Shown: piece by piece, positions 12,101 to 23,045 of the stretch | Layout of the letters: the number at the start of each line of letters is the position of its first letter | Numbering within the stretch: position 1 is the stretch's first letter | Source of the DNA: Hofstenia miamia | Lineage: Eukaryota; Xenacoelomorpha; Acoela | Length of the DNA stretch: 64,000 bases | Reading direction: 5' to 3' | Assembly (NCBI GenBank): GCA_004352715.1 | Contig: SCFE01000061.1 | Location: 1,595,550 to 1,659,549, forward strand | Translations under genes and position numbers: made by a program | The notes under the pieces: model-generated | Database searches by the model: none | Seen by the model: only the letters and a program-made list of their open reading frames with translations | Told to the model about the DNA's origin: nothing

Positions 12101-15100
12101 AATGATTGGGTGTTTATTGCATGTTAAAGTTCTACCACAATCGACATAACACATACGTTGTAAGTGGCATTCATTTTATAAACAAATAGTTGCAATGCAA
12201 AAATTATGCGGTTGTCAACAACTGACTAGGTTGAAGAAATCGTGTACTTCTGAATAATTATTTCCAAAAAAATACCACCGCTAGTAGTACTAATATTGCT
12301 TATTAAAACTAAATTTTGTAATACAGGCGCGTAACACTCTCGATTTAAACTGTTCGGTCTAAATACATGCAGAAGGCAGATAAATTGATGTAGGATATAA
12401 CGCGAAGCCGTGTTATGTCTAGAGCATGTCAATCCCCAGAAACTTTTCATATAGATTTGCCAAATTGTTTCACTTGGTGCTTTCAAGCACATAGATCAAA
12501 GATTTTGCGGTACATAATTAGTTATGTGTAATATGTGTAACATTGCGAAGAAGTATTTAAGATTTATAATCTAATCGAGATCACCATGCTCATATGCAAA
12601 ACAATCACGAGGTGGTGATATTAGTTAGAAAACACCCAAAAAATTTATGGTTGTTGTTCTTTGTTGATAACATTGATAGTCATTGCCAATATCCACAATT
12701 GAAATTTGACCCATGTTTCCTTGTGAATCATTGAGCCTAGCTTGGTTTATCGTTTAACGAGGAAGAGTCTTTCACTGATGGAATTTGTGGTTGAAGGGAC
12801 GGATCATAGTACCGTTCTCTAACAAAACTTCATGTTCCACTATAAAAAACGTTGGGGCCAGTAACCAGAATAAGTCTCCATTTGGTCATATCAGAGTCAG
12901 CTAAGTATTAAACTGAGAGTTTTGTAACTACTTTCTCGTGAGACCAAAACCCAATAGCTGGACATAAAGCCATTAATTTCTTCAAATTAAAGGTTTTATG
13001 CGAAATTTATACACTCATGTTGCAAAAGTTCTAAGTTAATTCAAAAAAATTACTGAAATCCTAAACATTTCACAGGATTTTGTTGTCATATTTTGGTTTC
13101 AGTAAATTTTTCAGAAAAAGCATAAGGCAAATATTGCTTATCTAATGAGAGAAGTAATTTGAAGTTTAAATTCACAAGAAAAATGGATCGTACTACAAAA
13201 ATTCATTCGAAACAATTTTGTTACATATAGTCAATAATTTTGATCGCAACTGTATTTGATTGCTTTAAATTTGTTGCGAAAGTCGCAAACTCTGTGGAGT
13301 TAGTTCTTTATTTTACCCTTTTTTATTTTATATTTACTATGTTCTCTAGTTTCATCGATATTGGCATTTGAGAATAACGACAATATGTGACAAGTCATGA
13401 AATGGCCTTATCCTACCGCCAAATAAAATTATTTATGAAATTATTACATTTGCTTCTCGTCGATTGATGAATAAATCTTGAGCTAATTGGAGAGATAAGT
13501 TTCATGACAGAGTATCACATAAGTTATAAAAGATGTAGACTTGCATTGAAAAAAACACCATATTCCATTTTTTTATAAAAAATAGAATGCTAGCCTTGCT
13601 CTTGAGAATCCTTTGTATTCGTTTCAATACATGTTAGCGGTTAGAATGTTGAGTGAAGAAATGTAGTTTATTTCAACAAGCATTTCGAATGTTCCATTCC
13701 TCGTTTTTCAACGCGTCACTCATTAAAGTTACATTTTCCCAGTAGACATTTTATAAACGGTTATATTCGGATTGTTTCTATTGCCTTGATTTTCCTGATT
13801 TTTTCTATTTTTTGTACTAAAATTTGCTACTTCTTTACAATTATAATTGAGATATATTATCTGCATGTGTTTCTTTACATATTATGCAAGAATTCACAAT
13901 AGTGATGGCAATTATAAAATTGTAAAAATAATAATGATTCTAATAGTAATAATAATTTTGGATAGAGTGAAATACACATATCTGTCAAGTTCATTAACCC
14001 ATGTGAATGTTGTAACATTTTTTAGCATGTGGAAGTTGGACTCCATTTTTTTCCTTTCCATGTCAGACCACTTTTCACTTATGGATATTGAATCAATTCC
14101 AACATATGCTGACATACCAACCACCGTACAATTTTTACATTGGCCTTGCTAGTTACTGAGCAAATAATTTTTTTTCGATGAGAAATCCGATTTTTGCAAA
14201 AATATTCAAATTATTTTCATAACTAGTTTTCTGATAATTAGGCGGTCTAATGCTCATGGGAACAACACCCCCGAAATATTTTGTTTTTTGAGTCCCATCC
14301 AGGCGCGCCGTGCGCAAAATCAGAGGTTGTGCTTTCGTAGAATTTTTCAATGTCTGTGTATAAAAAATCTCTTACTGTCAATAAATGCCGTAAGTAAGCA
14401 ATTACTATTGTGACAAAAGGAGAAATTTTTTTTCAAAATTATTGTACGCAAATGATGCCTCCCTTAGTTTATGGCTTAAGCATGTACAAATAGCTTTGCT
14501 TTTCAAAATTTGCATTGCCTATCTCATGTACCTTTTAGGGTTCCAGAGCTTGTTTTCTTCGTGACATTCCTTTCTCTGCAATCTACTTTCCTTTGTATGC
14601 TTTTCTAAAGAAACGACAGCAAGATGCAGATGGTATTGATTACTTTTCTACAATTTTTATTCACTAAGTGTTTAGGAAGAAATTCTCCTATTTCTCTTTT
14701 CATTGCTGGTGTTGGTGCTGGTGTTCCAGCACCATTCCTCACGACCCCCGCAGACGTTATCAAGACAAGATTGCAGGTAAAAGCAAGAGAAGGCCGAACT
14801 ACTTACAACGGTGTTATTGATTGTGCGAAAAAGATTTGGCGAGAAGAAGGCTGGAAGGCCTTCTGGAAAGGATCAGGAGGTAAACATTTTTTGACCCATT
14901 AATTGCATTGCATTTGATCATAATGCCATCCCATTAGCAATCCAATGCAATATTCTAGTTCCATAACTTCTATTTTATCTGAAATTTGAAAACGTTTCTT
15001 TGCTAATGGTCCTAGTTTCTAGTCTCACTAATACATTTAAGGCCTGTTCGTAGCGCCATGAAACTGGAAAAAGTATATCTCACGATTAAACCTTATAATT

Positions 15101-18100
15101 GATGGCCTATATATCTTATCATGCAGACTGCTTTCATTAAATTTATATTTGCAATATAATTACTACGTGGACCACACATTGCTAAGCTGAGTAGCGTTAA
15201 TTTTACACAGTGCTCCAAGGGGATTAAAACGCTAGTTATTGTTTTCGCAATTATGTGACTGTTTATTTTAGCTTAACGACATTGTGCAAGCCCAACTAGA
15301 TAGTCGCATGTTTAGAGTTAAAATATCCTTTATACTTTTTGTAGATTTTTCTACATATAAATTTAATTAATACGATTTACGTGTAATTGAGACGGTAATG
15401 TAGCTTAGTCTTCACCACTGTATAATTTGCCAGGGCATTTGCATACTAGTCTCGAAATAAAGAGGCCAATGCAGCATATGAATTTCGACACCTACCTCAG
15501 GAACCTTAGCTTTCAGCACAGTACTTAACCTTCTTTTGACTTAGAGTCAAATATAACAGCTCTGGAAAAATGTAACGTAGTTTTTGCGCTAAGTCAAACC
15601 TATTTAGCTAGAGTTTTTCGATCCGCTCCTCAATTCGGTGTCACGCTGTTATCATACGAACTTCTACAAAGAACGTTTCCTGTTGACTTCTTAGGAAGGT
15701 AACATTAATTATTTAGTTACATTATTTTCAATAAAAGCATTTATTCAATTTTAACTTTCCAATGCCAATAATTTTGATCTATAGTATTCGCTCTTCCAAT
15801 TCATATTGTGTGCTTTATCGAATTTTTTTTTATTAAAATCATTAATTTTTTTTCAAAAAAAATTGACTTGAGCAAAAACATACTAAATCCTGTATGTTTT
15901 AGCCCTAATCACTTGTTAAGTACATTTAAGCTGTTTTTAAGGTGTTTTTTAATGTAATGCATTTTCGTTTTCTTGTTGGTTGGAATGTTTATAGGTCATA
16001 TGCTTCTCTTACCGATATTTAAAGCTGGCAGTAATTTTAATTTTTTTATTAAATGTTAATTGTGCTATTACTAATAAGTTTACTAGCGTGTAAATCGTAC
16101 CCGTAGATATAAAATATTTTCAAAAGTTTACATTTATTTTGTTCACCCTGTTTACCTGGGCTTTTTCGTAGCAGTTATTCCCCTAAGATATCGGAAGCGG
16201 TACATTCGATCAACACCAAATGTGGTGTGGAGATACTTTGACATGTGAAGTATATCAGACAAAACCATTTTGCGATACGATTTAATATGGAAATTATGTA
16301 TCCAATTTTCTAAATTTCTCATTATTGACAAAAAATGTTAGAAATATTGCTAAATAGAAATCAAGAGAAAGGCCTATAATTCAAACAAAACATAGAAAAC
16401 ATTCAATTATGATTTTGCTGTGAAAATTATGCATTGGTTTCAATTTATAGCCTTTACATACAAAATCGTTATTTTTAAAACGCTCAACAAATATATCAGT
16501 TTTTCATGAACTTTTTTTTAGAATCGCTATAACTTTGTAATCATTGACCCTATCTGAATAATTTTTGCGTCAAAAGTTGTAGAACAAGATAAACAAAGAA
16601 ATCATAGAATGATAGTTTACTTTAAAAAAACGGTCTCTGAGGTATATCTACAAATATGAAGGGGTCAAATCGTCCCCAGCTAAAAAAAGGGTTAACTATC
16701 GGTCTAAGTTATAGATAAACTTGAAATATTTTTAGTCGACCGGAGGGTTCCCAGAAGAAGCATAAAGTACCAGAGTATGTTAGCGAACTGCCACCAATCA
16801 ATCCTGACCATGTCGGTGGCTTACACATGGCCGTAGCAGCATTTGCAGGGATAGAGAGCAAATTCGGCCTCTTCTTGCCTAAATTTGTTAACCCTATTCA
16901 ACACAAACTTATAGGTAAGCTTTTAGTATTTTAAGGCCTATTTATAATTTTTTTCTTTACGCATAACTACGTGAAAATATACGTAGAATTATTTATTCGC
17001 GCAGGAATGATTACAAAATTCTAACCTATTTTTAGATACGCTAATAGAATACACTACATGGTTACTTTTATATCCGCTTTAATGATTTGGTGTTAATGGG
17101 AGCTGTTTTAAACATTTTTTGCAAATCTTGGTTTAGCTTTTCACAATATTCATATTTATGTTTACATAAAAAATATATTTTTAATATCAATCTGACGTAA
17201 TCATGGTTGTTCAACCTCAGTTTACAATCTTCTTTGATGTGGTTGCTCAAGTCGTTTTAATCAATAAACTCTAAGCTTTCCCATGTTTACTTTTCGATTC
17301 TTGATATTTGATCATTAAATAGCTACATTTCATTTAGACATTATTTTGTAATTCAGTCTCAAGTTTTCTTTAGTTTCTGCTCAACGATATTCCCTTCTGT
17401 TAAGCAATTACTGTTCTGTGGGGTCATCTAATCCCACAGGAAAAAACCTGTAAGGTGTAATCCAAGCCCAGCCCGGCCCGTAGCAATTGGTAAAAATTCA
17501 GAACCGGATCCATCACACCCGAAATCATTATAAGACTTTTTGTAAATAAATGAAATTGATTGGCGCTTGCTATTACTAAAACAATTTCTGAGAGAAATTC
17601 TTGTAGTCGGGGATTTACTTTTTGATGTATAATTGAATACATTAGTTGATATAATATTGTAATGTAAAAGAAAGAATGCATATTTGTTAAAACAATTTTA
17701 AACAATTCTAGGCCTGTTGTCCACAAATTGTATACCCTTGTCCGCTTCATTCTTAGTTTTACTGCCCAAGCCCGGTCCGGTTACCATTCTGTTTGGGACA
17801 CTAATGAAAAAAGTAAGTCCACGGTTTTCAGCATTTTTCTAAAAATTTTTTGCCAATTTTGGCTAAAATATAATGCCGTGCTAACAAAATAGGACCATAA
17901 AACCAGAAAATTTAATGAGATTGACAACTGGCATAGGATTAAACATCAATAAAATCAGATACACCAGATTCCTAAAAGCAATTCTTTGATATTTTGAATT
18001 ATGTTAACTTTGTAGGTTGTTTTATATGATGGGACCCTCTATTTTAATAGATTTGAGAAGGGATTCCTTTTCAGGTTCTGTTCGTTCAATACTCTATACT

Positions 18101-18843
18101 GCCAATTTTATTTTTTTTGTGCAACCTGACTTGACATGCATTTTAAGATATTTAATCTGAAAGTATAGAGAAGTAATTTTATAAAAGTAATTGATGCCAG
18201 TTTGTTTAGTAAATTACCATGTGAATTGAGTGAAAACAGTTCAATAAACAAATATTTGTTCATATTCACTTTATAACTTTTCATATGTTTAACTTTTAAG
18301 GAATCAATCTTTGGAAAGTTTATCGAGAATACACTGCATACTTGCAAAAAATTTTTAAATATAAATTTTGCTAAAACATTAACATGACTCTGCTTAAGTT
18401 TAGGACTCATGATTCTACATATACAATGCATTGCTTGAGTTGTCAAAATGAAATATGGAACTTTTCACAACACCCGCACACTTATGCATTTTGAGTTGTG
18501 TAGATATTGTATAGTTCGTGTACATTTATTTCCCTTAGTATTAGAATAATGATCCTTATATGAATTGCATGTTCGCAAATTTTTCAAGATCCGAAATCTG
18601 CACGTTCAATGATCCAAAGCTTTACCCTGATTATATTTTCCTTGCAGTTTATTTTAACACTTCATTGAATGTTTTGTGTCGGAAAAACGCATTGCTTGAT
18701 GTGAATCGAGCTTATACTTTTTCTTTATTTTAGATTTTCCTGGATACGCTCATTACGGCCACCTTCGAACAGGCATGTTGTCTACAGGTATATCATCTAG
18801 TGTCAACCACACGATTTTAACTGTTTCTTGTGATAATTTATAA
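6098..18843 (+). CDS. aralar1: mitochondrial aspartate/glutamate carrier, 3' part (7 exons)
   Basis: Exchanges mitochondrial aspartate for cytosolic glutamate plus a proton across the inner mitochondrial membrane (malate-aspartate shuttle). Exons are 6098-6178, 8693-8833 (repeated by the assembly at 10546-10686), 14539-14632, 14676-14879, 15608-15698, 16736-16914 and 18734-18843. Counting the repeated exon once gives 900 nt, with matching splice phases 0,0,1,1,2,1. Two carrier signatures are visible, [10 protein letters not shown] and [10 protein letters not shown], i.e. the second and third Mito_carr repeats. The tail has [20 protein letters not shown], typical of the aralar/citrin C-terminal domain. 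The N-terminal EF-hand region and first repeat are not in the window, so the intron before 6098 exceeds 6 kb. Family assignment is secure; which vertebrate paralogue it matches cannot be decided. Confidence 0.93.
6960..7592. mobile_element. hAT-like non-autonomous element, 633 bp
   Basis: Ends CAGGCTTGTCCAGTTCGTGG (left) and CCCATGAACAAGCCTG (right) form a terminal inverted repeat. Flanks are ATGTATAT (6952-6959) and ATGTATAC (7593-7600), an 8-bp target duplication with one mismatch. Both ends also carry a GGTGGGGTG tract in the same orientation. No transposase frame. The assembly duplication starts inside it at 7342, so its right part recurs at 9195-9445. Confidence 0.8.
8693..8833 (+). CDS. 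aralar1: carrier exon b, first assembled copy
   Basis: Forty-seven codons between TTTCAG and GTATCT, phase 0 on both sides. Contains [18 protein letters not shown], the signature of the second mitochondrial carrier repeat, and ends ELGLFGLYK. An identical copy lies 1853 bp downstream across an N. Confidence 0.95.
10546..10686 (+). CDS. aralar1: carrier exon b, second assembled copy (probably artefact)
   Basis: Same 141 nt as 8693-8833. Splicing both copies would keep the frame but would insert a duplicate carrier helix pair, which no family member has. It sits in the 1852-bp duplicated block after the N at 9194, so it is best read as the same exon assembled twice. Confidence 0.6.
11168..11532. 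mobile_element. hAT-like MITE with CTCGG-rich ends, 365 bp
   Basis: CTTGTCAACGAGC near the left end is matched by GCTCGTTGACAAG at the right end. Flanks share ACACTATG (11160-11167 and 11533-11540). Subterminal DNA is rich in GGCTCG units, as in the element at 1700-1947. The outermost bases are AGT on the left and, read inwards, CAGA on the right, so the exact boundary is off by a base or so. Confidence 0.75.
11541..14538. other. carrier intron, no feature recognised
   Basis: AT-rich; apart from dispersed-repeat copy 3 near 14300 I see no exon, RNA or intact element. Open frames here lack family motifs. Confidence 0.5.
14295..14350. repeat. dispersed repeat, copy 3
   Basis: Contains GCGCGCCGTGCGCAAAATCA followed by GAGGTTGTG, matching the core of copy 1. 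Lies in the intron upstream of carrier exon c. Confidence 0.55.
14539..14632 (+). CDS. aralar1: carrier exon c
   Basis: Follows CCTTTTAG and encodes [20 protein letters not shown], highly conserved in aralar/citrin, then [11 protein letters not shown]. It ends after one base of a glycine codon (phase 1) and is separated from the next exon by an intron of only 43 bp. Confidence 0.93.
14633..14675 (+). other. 43-bp mini-intron
   Basis: GTATTG...TTTAG between carrier exons c and d. Reading through meets an in-frame stop (ATTCACTAA), while removing it restores the conserved [17 protein letters not shown] junction. Neighbouring introns are 0.7-5.7 kb. Confidence 0.85.
14676..14879 (+). CDS. aralar1: carrier exon d
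   Basis: Begins after TTTAG and completes the glycine codon, then [12 protein letters not shown]. Carries [10 protein letters not shown], the third-repeat signature, and [19 protein letters not shown], the conserved helix before the last membrane segment. Donor is GGAG/GTAAAC, phase 1. Confidence 0.95.
15608..15698 (+). CDS. aralar1: carrier exon e
   Basis: Follows TATTTAG; completes an alanine codon and encodes [20 protein letters not shown], the last carrier helix, ending PVDFLG. Phase 2 donor AG/GTAACA. All of this matches the family closely. Confidence 0.94.
16736..16914 (+). CDS. aralar1: carrier exon f (C-terminal domain)
   Basis: Acceptor TTTTTAG, donor ATAG/GTAAGC. Encodes a charged linker ([20 protein letters not shown]), then [20 protein letters not shown] and [10 protein letters not shown], the amphipathic C-terminal domain of aralar/citrin. 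If the donor were ignored, the frame would stop eight codons on, at the TAA near 16933, giving a shorter C terminus. Confidence 0.92.
16915..18733. other. carrier intron with CCCGG patches
   Basis: No exon seen. AAGCCCAGCCCGGCCCG at about 17464 and CAAGCCCGGTCCGG at about 17766 are direct GC-rich patches about 300 bp apart, similar in text to the one near 4660. No target duplication found. Confidence 0.4.
18734..18843 (+). CDS. aralar1: carrier terminal exon (predicted)
   Basis: A strong pyrimidine tract plus TTTTAG precedes an open frame in the right phase (G/AT) reading [19 protein letters not shown] and ending at TAA 18841-18843. The tail is not conserved in family members I know, so the exon rests on splice signals, frame and codon choice. 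A GTATAT at 18787 could instead be a donor to another exon. Confidence 0.5.
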
Positions 18844-18880
18844 AGCATAGAAACTGTATTTTCATATCCTTTGTTTTACA

Positions 18881-18959
18881 ACAACGCCATCTATCGAATG
18901 ATTCTTATTTCATATATTTGTATCAGCTCATTTACTACAACGCCATCTATCGAATGATT
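18881..18959. repeat. paired 23-bp direct repeat in the predicted 3'UTR
   Basis: Copies at 18881-18903 and 18937-18959, both ACAACGCCATCTATCGAATG followed by ATT, separated by 33 bp. The repeat is less AT-rich than its surroundings. Confidence 0.85.
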
Positions 18960-19078
18960 TTATCTTTCAAATCTGTTTCCATCTTCTAAATTTTTGAATT
19001 GAATTTTATCCCTAGTCTTGATCTTAAAGCATATATTAATTTAATTTTGAAATAGATGTGTTATTTTTCGGACAATTC

Positions 19079-19084
19079 AATAAA
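19079..19084 (+). promoter_or_regulatory. candidate poly(A) signal of the carrier gene
   Basis: AATAAA about 240 bp after the predicted stop codon; the nearest canonical signal downstream. AT-rich DNA makes chance hits common. Confidence 0.35.
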
Positions 19085-20340
19085 ATGCTTTGTATATTTT
19101 ACAAGAAAACCTTTTTTAAGTTTATTATTGTGAAAAAATGTGCTTATATTTATTTTGTTAATTAACCAGTTGTATGACCTGTTAGCTTATGAAATTTATA
19201 TAATTCTTAGATTTCGAAAATTTTTGATAAGATTCTTTTATAGAATTTTCTTTTATTGAACATTAACAAAAGTTTACTTAAACTATTTGTTCATAACTGA
19301 AACCGTTGTTTAGCCTTATTCCCCTTTGGATAAAATGTTATTTCAATGTTAAAATTTTTTGAAATGTGTATTTCACTGCTTTATTTTAATTTTGTACCTT
19401 TGAGTTGAGGGTGATTTTTCTAAAATTTTTAAATGAATTATACATATATGGTTTTTGAAATGAATTGGGTTACAATAATGTATAGCATTTTGAGATTAAC
19501 GTGTCCTCTGTCTGTTAATCATAATATGTTCTCATAATAATATAATGTTCATGATGTATTTAACGTCATAATCAGTTTGTCTTGTCATTTACCAAAACCA
19601 CTTAATTTTTATTTTTGAACATGTAAAATAGCATTTTTTCACTATTTCTCATTTTTAGCAAAAAATTAAGTGGTTATGTACAATGAATGCAGTCGTCATG
19701 TAGTGTGGTGGATGGTTGTGTATTTTTTTATTATTTTTAACAACTGTATATTTAGATTCCGTGGAGCCGTCAAATTAGCAGGCGAAATAGTTTATTTCTC
19801 ACATTATTGCATTTTATACTTATTTGTGCACATTTTGTAAATCTAAACGGAGTTGCAATTAATATAATTTGTAAATCATTTAATGATGGGACATATTTTT
19901 ATATGAACTAATATATTTTTAGGAAATGGTTTTTTACAAATTTGTTAGAGAGTTACAGCTTTGATTGTAATTAATAAATAAGCTTTCAAATCTATTTCAA
20001 CTTTATAATATTTCATGGATATTCAAGTCAAAACAACGGCATATTGTTGAAGCATAGTTGAAAATCGATTAGAATTTTCATGGCCTGTAAGCCGAAATAT
20101 TTTGCAAGAATTTTATGCAGACGCATGTTTTTTCCGTATTTTCCTTATCTGGAAAACATTAACTACTTTGATGAGTTATTGAACTTCTCCATTGTCATAA
20201 AATCAATAAAATTTGCCCGTTTAATAACGGGATTGCTTAGAAAATAGAATGGTATATAAAAAAAGAAACGCATTTATTTAACATGTTTCGGTATGCCACT
20301 GCCATTATCAAAAAGTTCCCACTATGAAATTCACAAAATC
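19085..20340. other. intergenic, nothing recognised
   Basis: Very AT-rich, with no coding or repeat structure that I can support. Confidence 0.4.
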
Positions 20341-20344
20341 TTAA

Positions 20345-20391
<47 letters not shown>
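20345..20391. repeat. (TA)n microsatellite
   Basis: About 47 bp of uninterrupted TA repeats abutting the left end of the Tc1-like element, which inserts at TA. Confidence 0.95.
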
Positions 20392-20394
<3 letters not shown>

Positions 20395-21985
20395 TACTGG
20401 AAATATGTATTCGACCACCTTGCTATTTTGAATAAATAATCAACATTCATTGGATAATGTACCTAAAATTATAACTAAGTGTTACTTTGATTGAGAAATG
20501 AAAATCTGTATGACTAATGCCATAAAATATGTAGAATAATAATTGGCTATTATTTTTTAATCAAAATTATAAAACTTGTATTTCAAAAATGTATTCGGCC
20601 ACATGAAAAAAATTTAACAAGTGAGCAAATCCGAAAAACGTAAATTCAAAGTAAGAATTGATGCAATACAAGCAGTTAGCAACAAAGTTGTCTCTTAATA
20701 TTTTGTAGGGTGTCCCTTTGAGCGAATAACAGCTTCAATGCGATCAGGGATTGAAGCAAAAGTCTTTCAATAAAGCGATTGGAAATTGCATAAAATTTTC
20801 CCTTTATTGCGCTCCACAGCTGGTCTTCAGTTGAAAGAGGATTCTGTCCAATTCGATATTTGACCTCTTTCCACATATTTTCAATAATGTTCAGATCTGG
20901 AGATTGGCCAGGCCAGTCAGCAAGAATAGCAACCCCATTATTGTGGAGGAAATTTTTCATTTCTTTTAATGTACGACATGGAGCATCATCCTGCTGATAT
21001 ATTGATCACTTGTAAGGAGTGGCAAGAGTTCTTTTTTTAGAATCCGAGCATATTAATAGCTTAAGAGAGTACCAGTGATGTGAACAATTTTACGAAAGCC
21101 ACACTTCCATATTACACGCTATATCATTACAGACTTCCCACCATAATTCATGGTCCCCGATTAAATTGAGGCAATAATCTGAACTTCTGCCCAGTTGGTC
21201 TCTTTATCAACATTATTTTCGATGAGTATATCTCAAATCTTGACTGATCTGAAAATATAACATTAGACCAATGTTCAGATGAATTGTCTCTCATTAAATT
21301 GGCCCACCTCACTCGGTGTAATTTTTGCTTTGAGGTTAAGAATGGCTTTCTGAGTGCCATGAAAGTCCCAATTGATTACTTCTTCAGGATGTTTTGCACA
21401 GTTCTTGCTATCACGAGTTGACCATCAGCCCATTTCTTGCGAAATTCCTTTGAAGTCTTCCTGGGATTTCGCTTTGAAAGACACAAAGAGGCTGATTGGG
21501 AGATTTTGGAGGACCTCGTTAGTCTTCCGGATTTTGGTTTGGGGCAATGATGTTTTCAGAAGTAAGACGTCTGATGATATCCCCGACACTACTTCGAGGT
21601 CGTACTACAAGTCGGGTTATATTACGTTGACTCATCTCTTCCAAATGTTTGGAGATAATCAAATCACGAATGGCAAGAGGTACGTAACCAGGCATCATTT
21701 TCAATATGAATAGACTGAAAATAGCTTAACCAATGAATTTTTTTACATATTCTCTGATTTGGTCTGAAGTGGACGAAAACATTTTTTCAAGAAAAGATTA
21801 ACTAAAAGTATTGTAGCATTTCTCCTTGAGATTTAAAGTAAACAGTGACAATTTTATCTCAATATTGAGGAATTCCTCTTTCTGCGACACCAAATCCAAT
21901 TAAAAAATACCTGACATTCTTGGCGTCAATTGTTTAGAAATATTTGACAAATCGTAGGTGGCCGAATTCTTTTTTCCAGTACTGT
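20392..21985 (-). mobile_element. decayed Tc1-like DNA transposon
   Basis: Ends share AGTACTGGAAA, with ATTCGACCACC (left) and ATTCGGCCACC (right, reverse strand) just inside, giving terminal inverted repeats in a TA-rich target. Transposase text lies on the minus strand in several frames: an N-terminal HTH-like part (about 21704-21519), the first catalytic Asp in VIFSDQSRF (about 21360-21148), the second Asp in QQDDAPCRT (about 20990), and SPDLNIIENMW with the Glu (20960-20676). Stops and frameshifts break it, so it cannot encode an active enzyme. Confidence 0.9.
20676..21713 (-). pseudogene. Tc1-like transposase pseudogene (DDE)
   Basis: Would cut and paste the element at TA sites. The frame from about 20999 to 20676 contains the second Asp and the Glu of the triad; counted from the first Asp of QQDDAPC there are 35 residues to the Glu of IIENMW, one more than the usual 34 of Tc1. 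The HTH and first-Asp pieces are in separate frames, interrupted by stops. Family assignment is firm; subfamily is not. Confidence 0.85.
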
Positions 21986-22940
21986 ATATATTACAATAAC
22001 TGGTAGATTTAGTTTATATTTATATTCGTCTTTTTTGCTTGAGATTTATTGCATTCATTCAATGTAAATTGATTCCATGATGCTTACTTGAAAATTATCA
22101 ATTCCCTTGGATTAAACTTTATATCCCCTTGAGACACAATGTGTATAACTGTATAAATTAGATTTTTATTGAGATATGAATTTATATTCAACCTTGAATA
22201 TCTTTTATTAAATTAGAGTACTTTTTCGTTATCTTAAAATTAATTTGGTCTAAATATTGGTATAATTTAGTATTTAAGCAACAGTGTAAAGATTAGCATT
22301 CCGCAAAATGGAGAATATGGTGAAGCTAGTTGAATTTGACTTATTCACAAATCATATTGTAGCTTCACAAGAAATACTTTAAATAAAATTTTTTCAACAA
22401 AATATGTCATTAAAGTTACATGATTAAGTAACAATGTGTACAAATTTACACAGGCAATTTCAATGAAAATATTAATAGAAAAAATTTCATAATGTCATCA
22501 GAAACAATTGAGACTAGCAGTGTTGAGCCGCCATATAAATATTTTTAGAACTTTCATACAATGTGCATATGCATGTCTGAAGAGGATATTTAAATTTCAT
22601 ATCACAGTTCTTTAGGTGATTGGAGATTGTTTACTGATATTGGTGTTCTCTAATTCTTGTTTGTAAATTTCTTTGAGTTTGTTCAAATGTTTTTAGGAAT
22701 CTAAACGGTACCTTGAATATTAACTAACAAGACTGGTGAAACATAACAAGTCATTAACAGTGATAAAACTCCCCAAACAGGTATTAATTGCTATTTCACG
22801 TTAAGAATAGCAAAAGTATAGGTCAGCTTTAGCTGGTAGATGCACATAATCTGTCAAATCTTAAAGCAAAATTAAAGAAGTTTGATCTGAATGATTGAAT
22901 TCGCCTTTTTAGTCAGTGTTGTTTTATTTATTTCATTTTT
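21986..22940. other. intergenic, nothing recognised
   Basis: AT-rich sequence with no supported feature. Confidence 0.4.
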
Positions 22941-23045
22941 GTTATTCATTTTTTGTACATAGTAGTTAATGACGCTATTCATTTGAAATTTCAGTAAAAT
23001 ATTGTAAAAAAATTCAAACGAATATAGATTATCTTATCTTATCTT
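22940..23045 (+). mobile_element. LINE 3' tail fragment ending (ATCTT)3
   Basis: Contains GACGCTATTCA about 70 bp before three ATCTT units at 23031-23045. The LINE at 51586-54450, read on its own strand, has the same GACGCTATTCA before its terminal (ATCTT)5. This looks like a 5'-truncated copy of that family in the opposite orientation. Confidence 0.5.
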
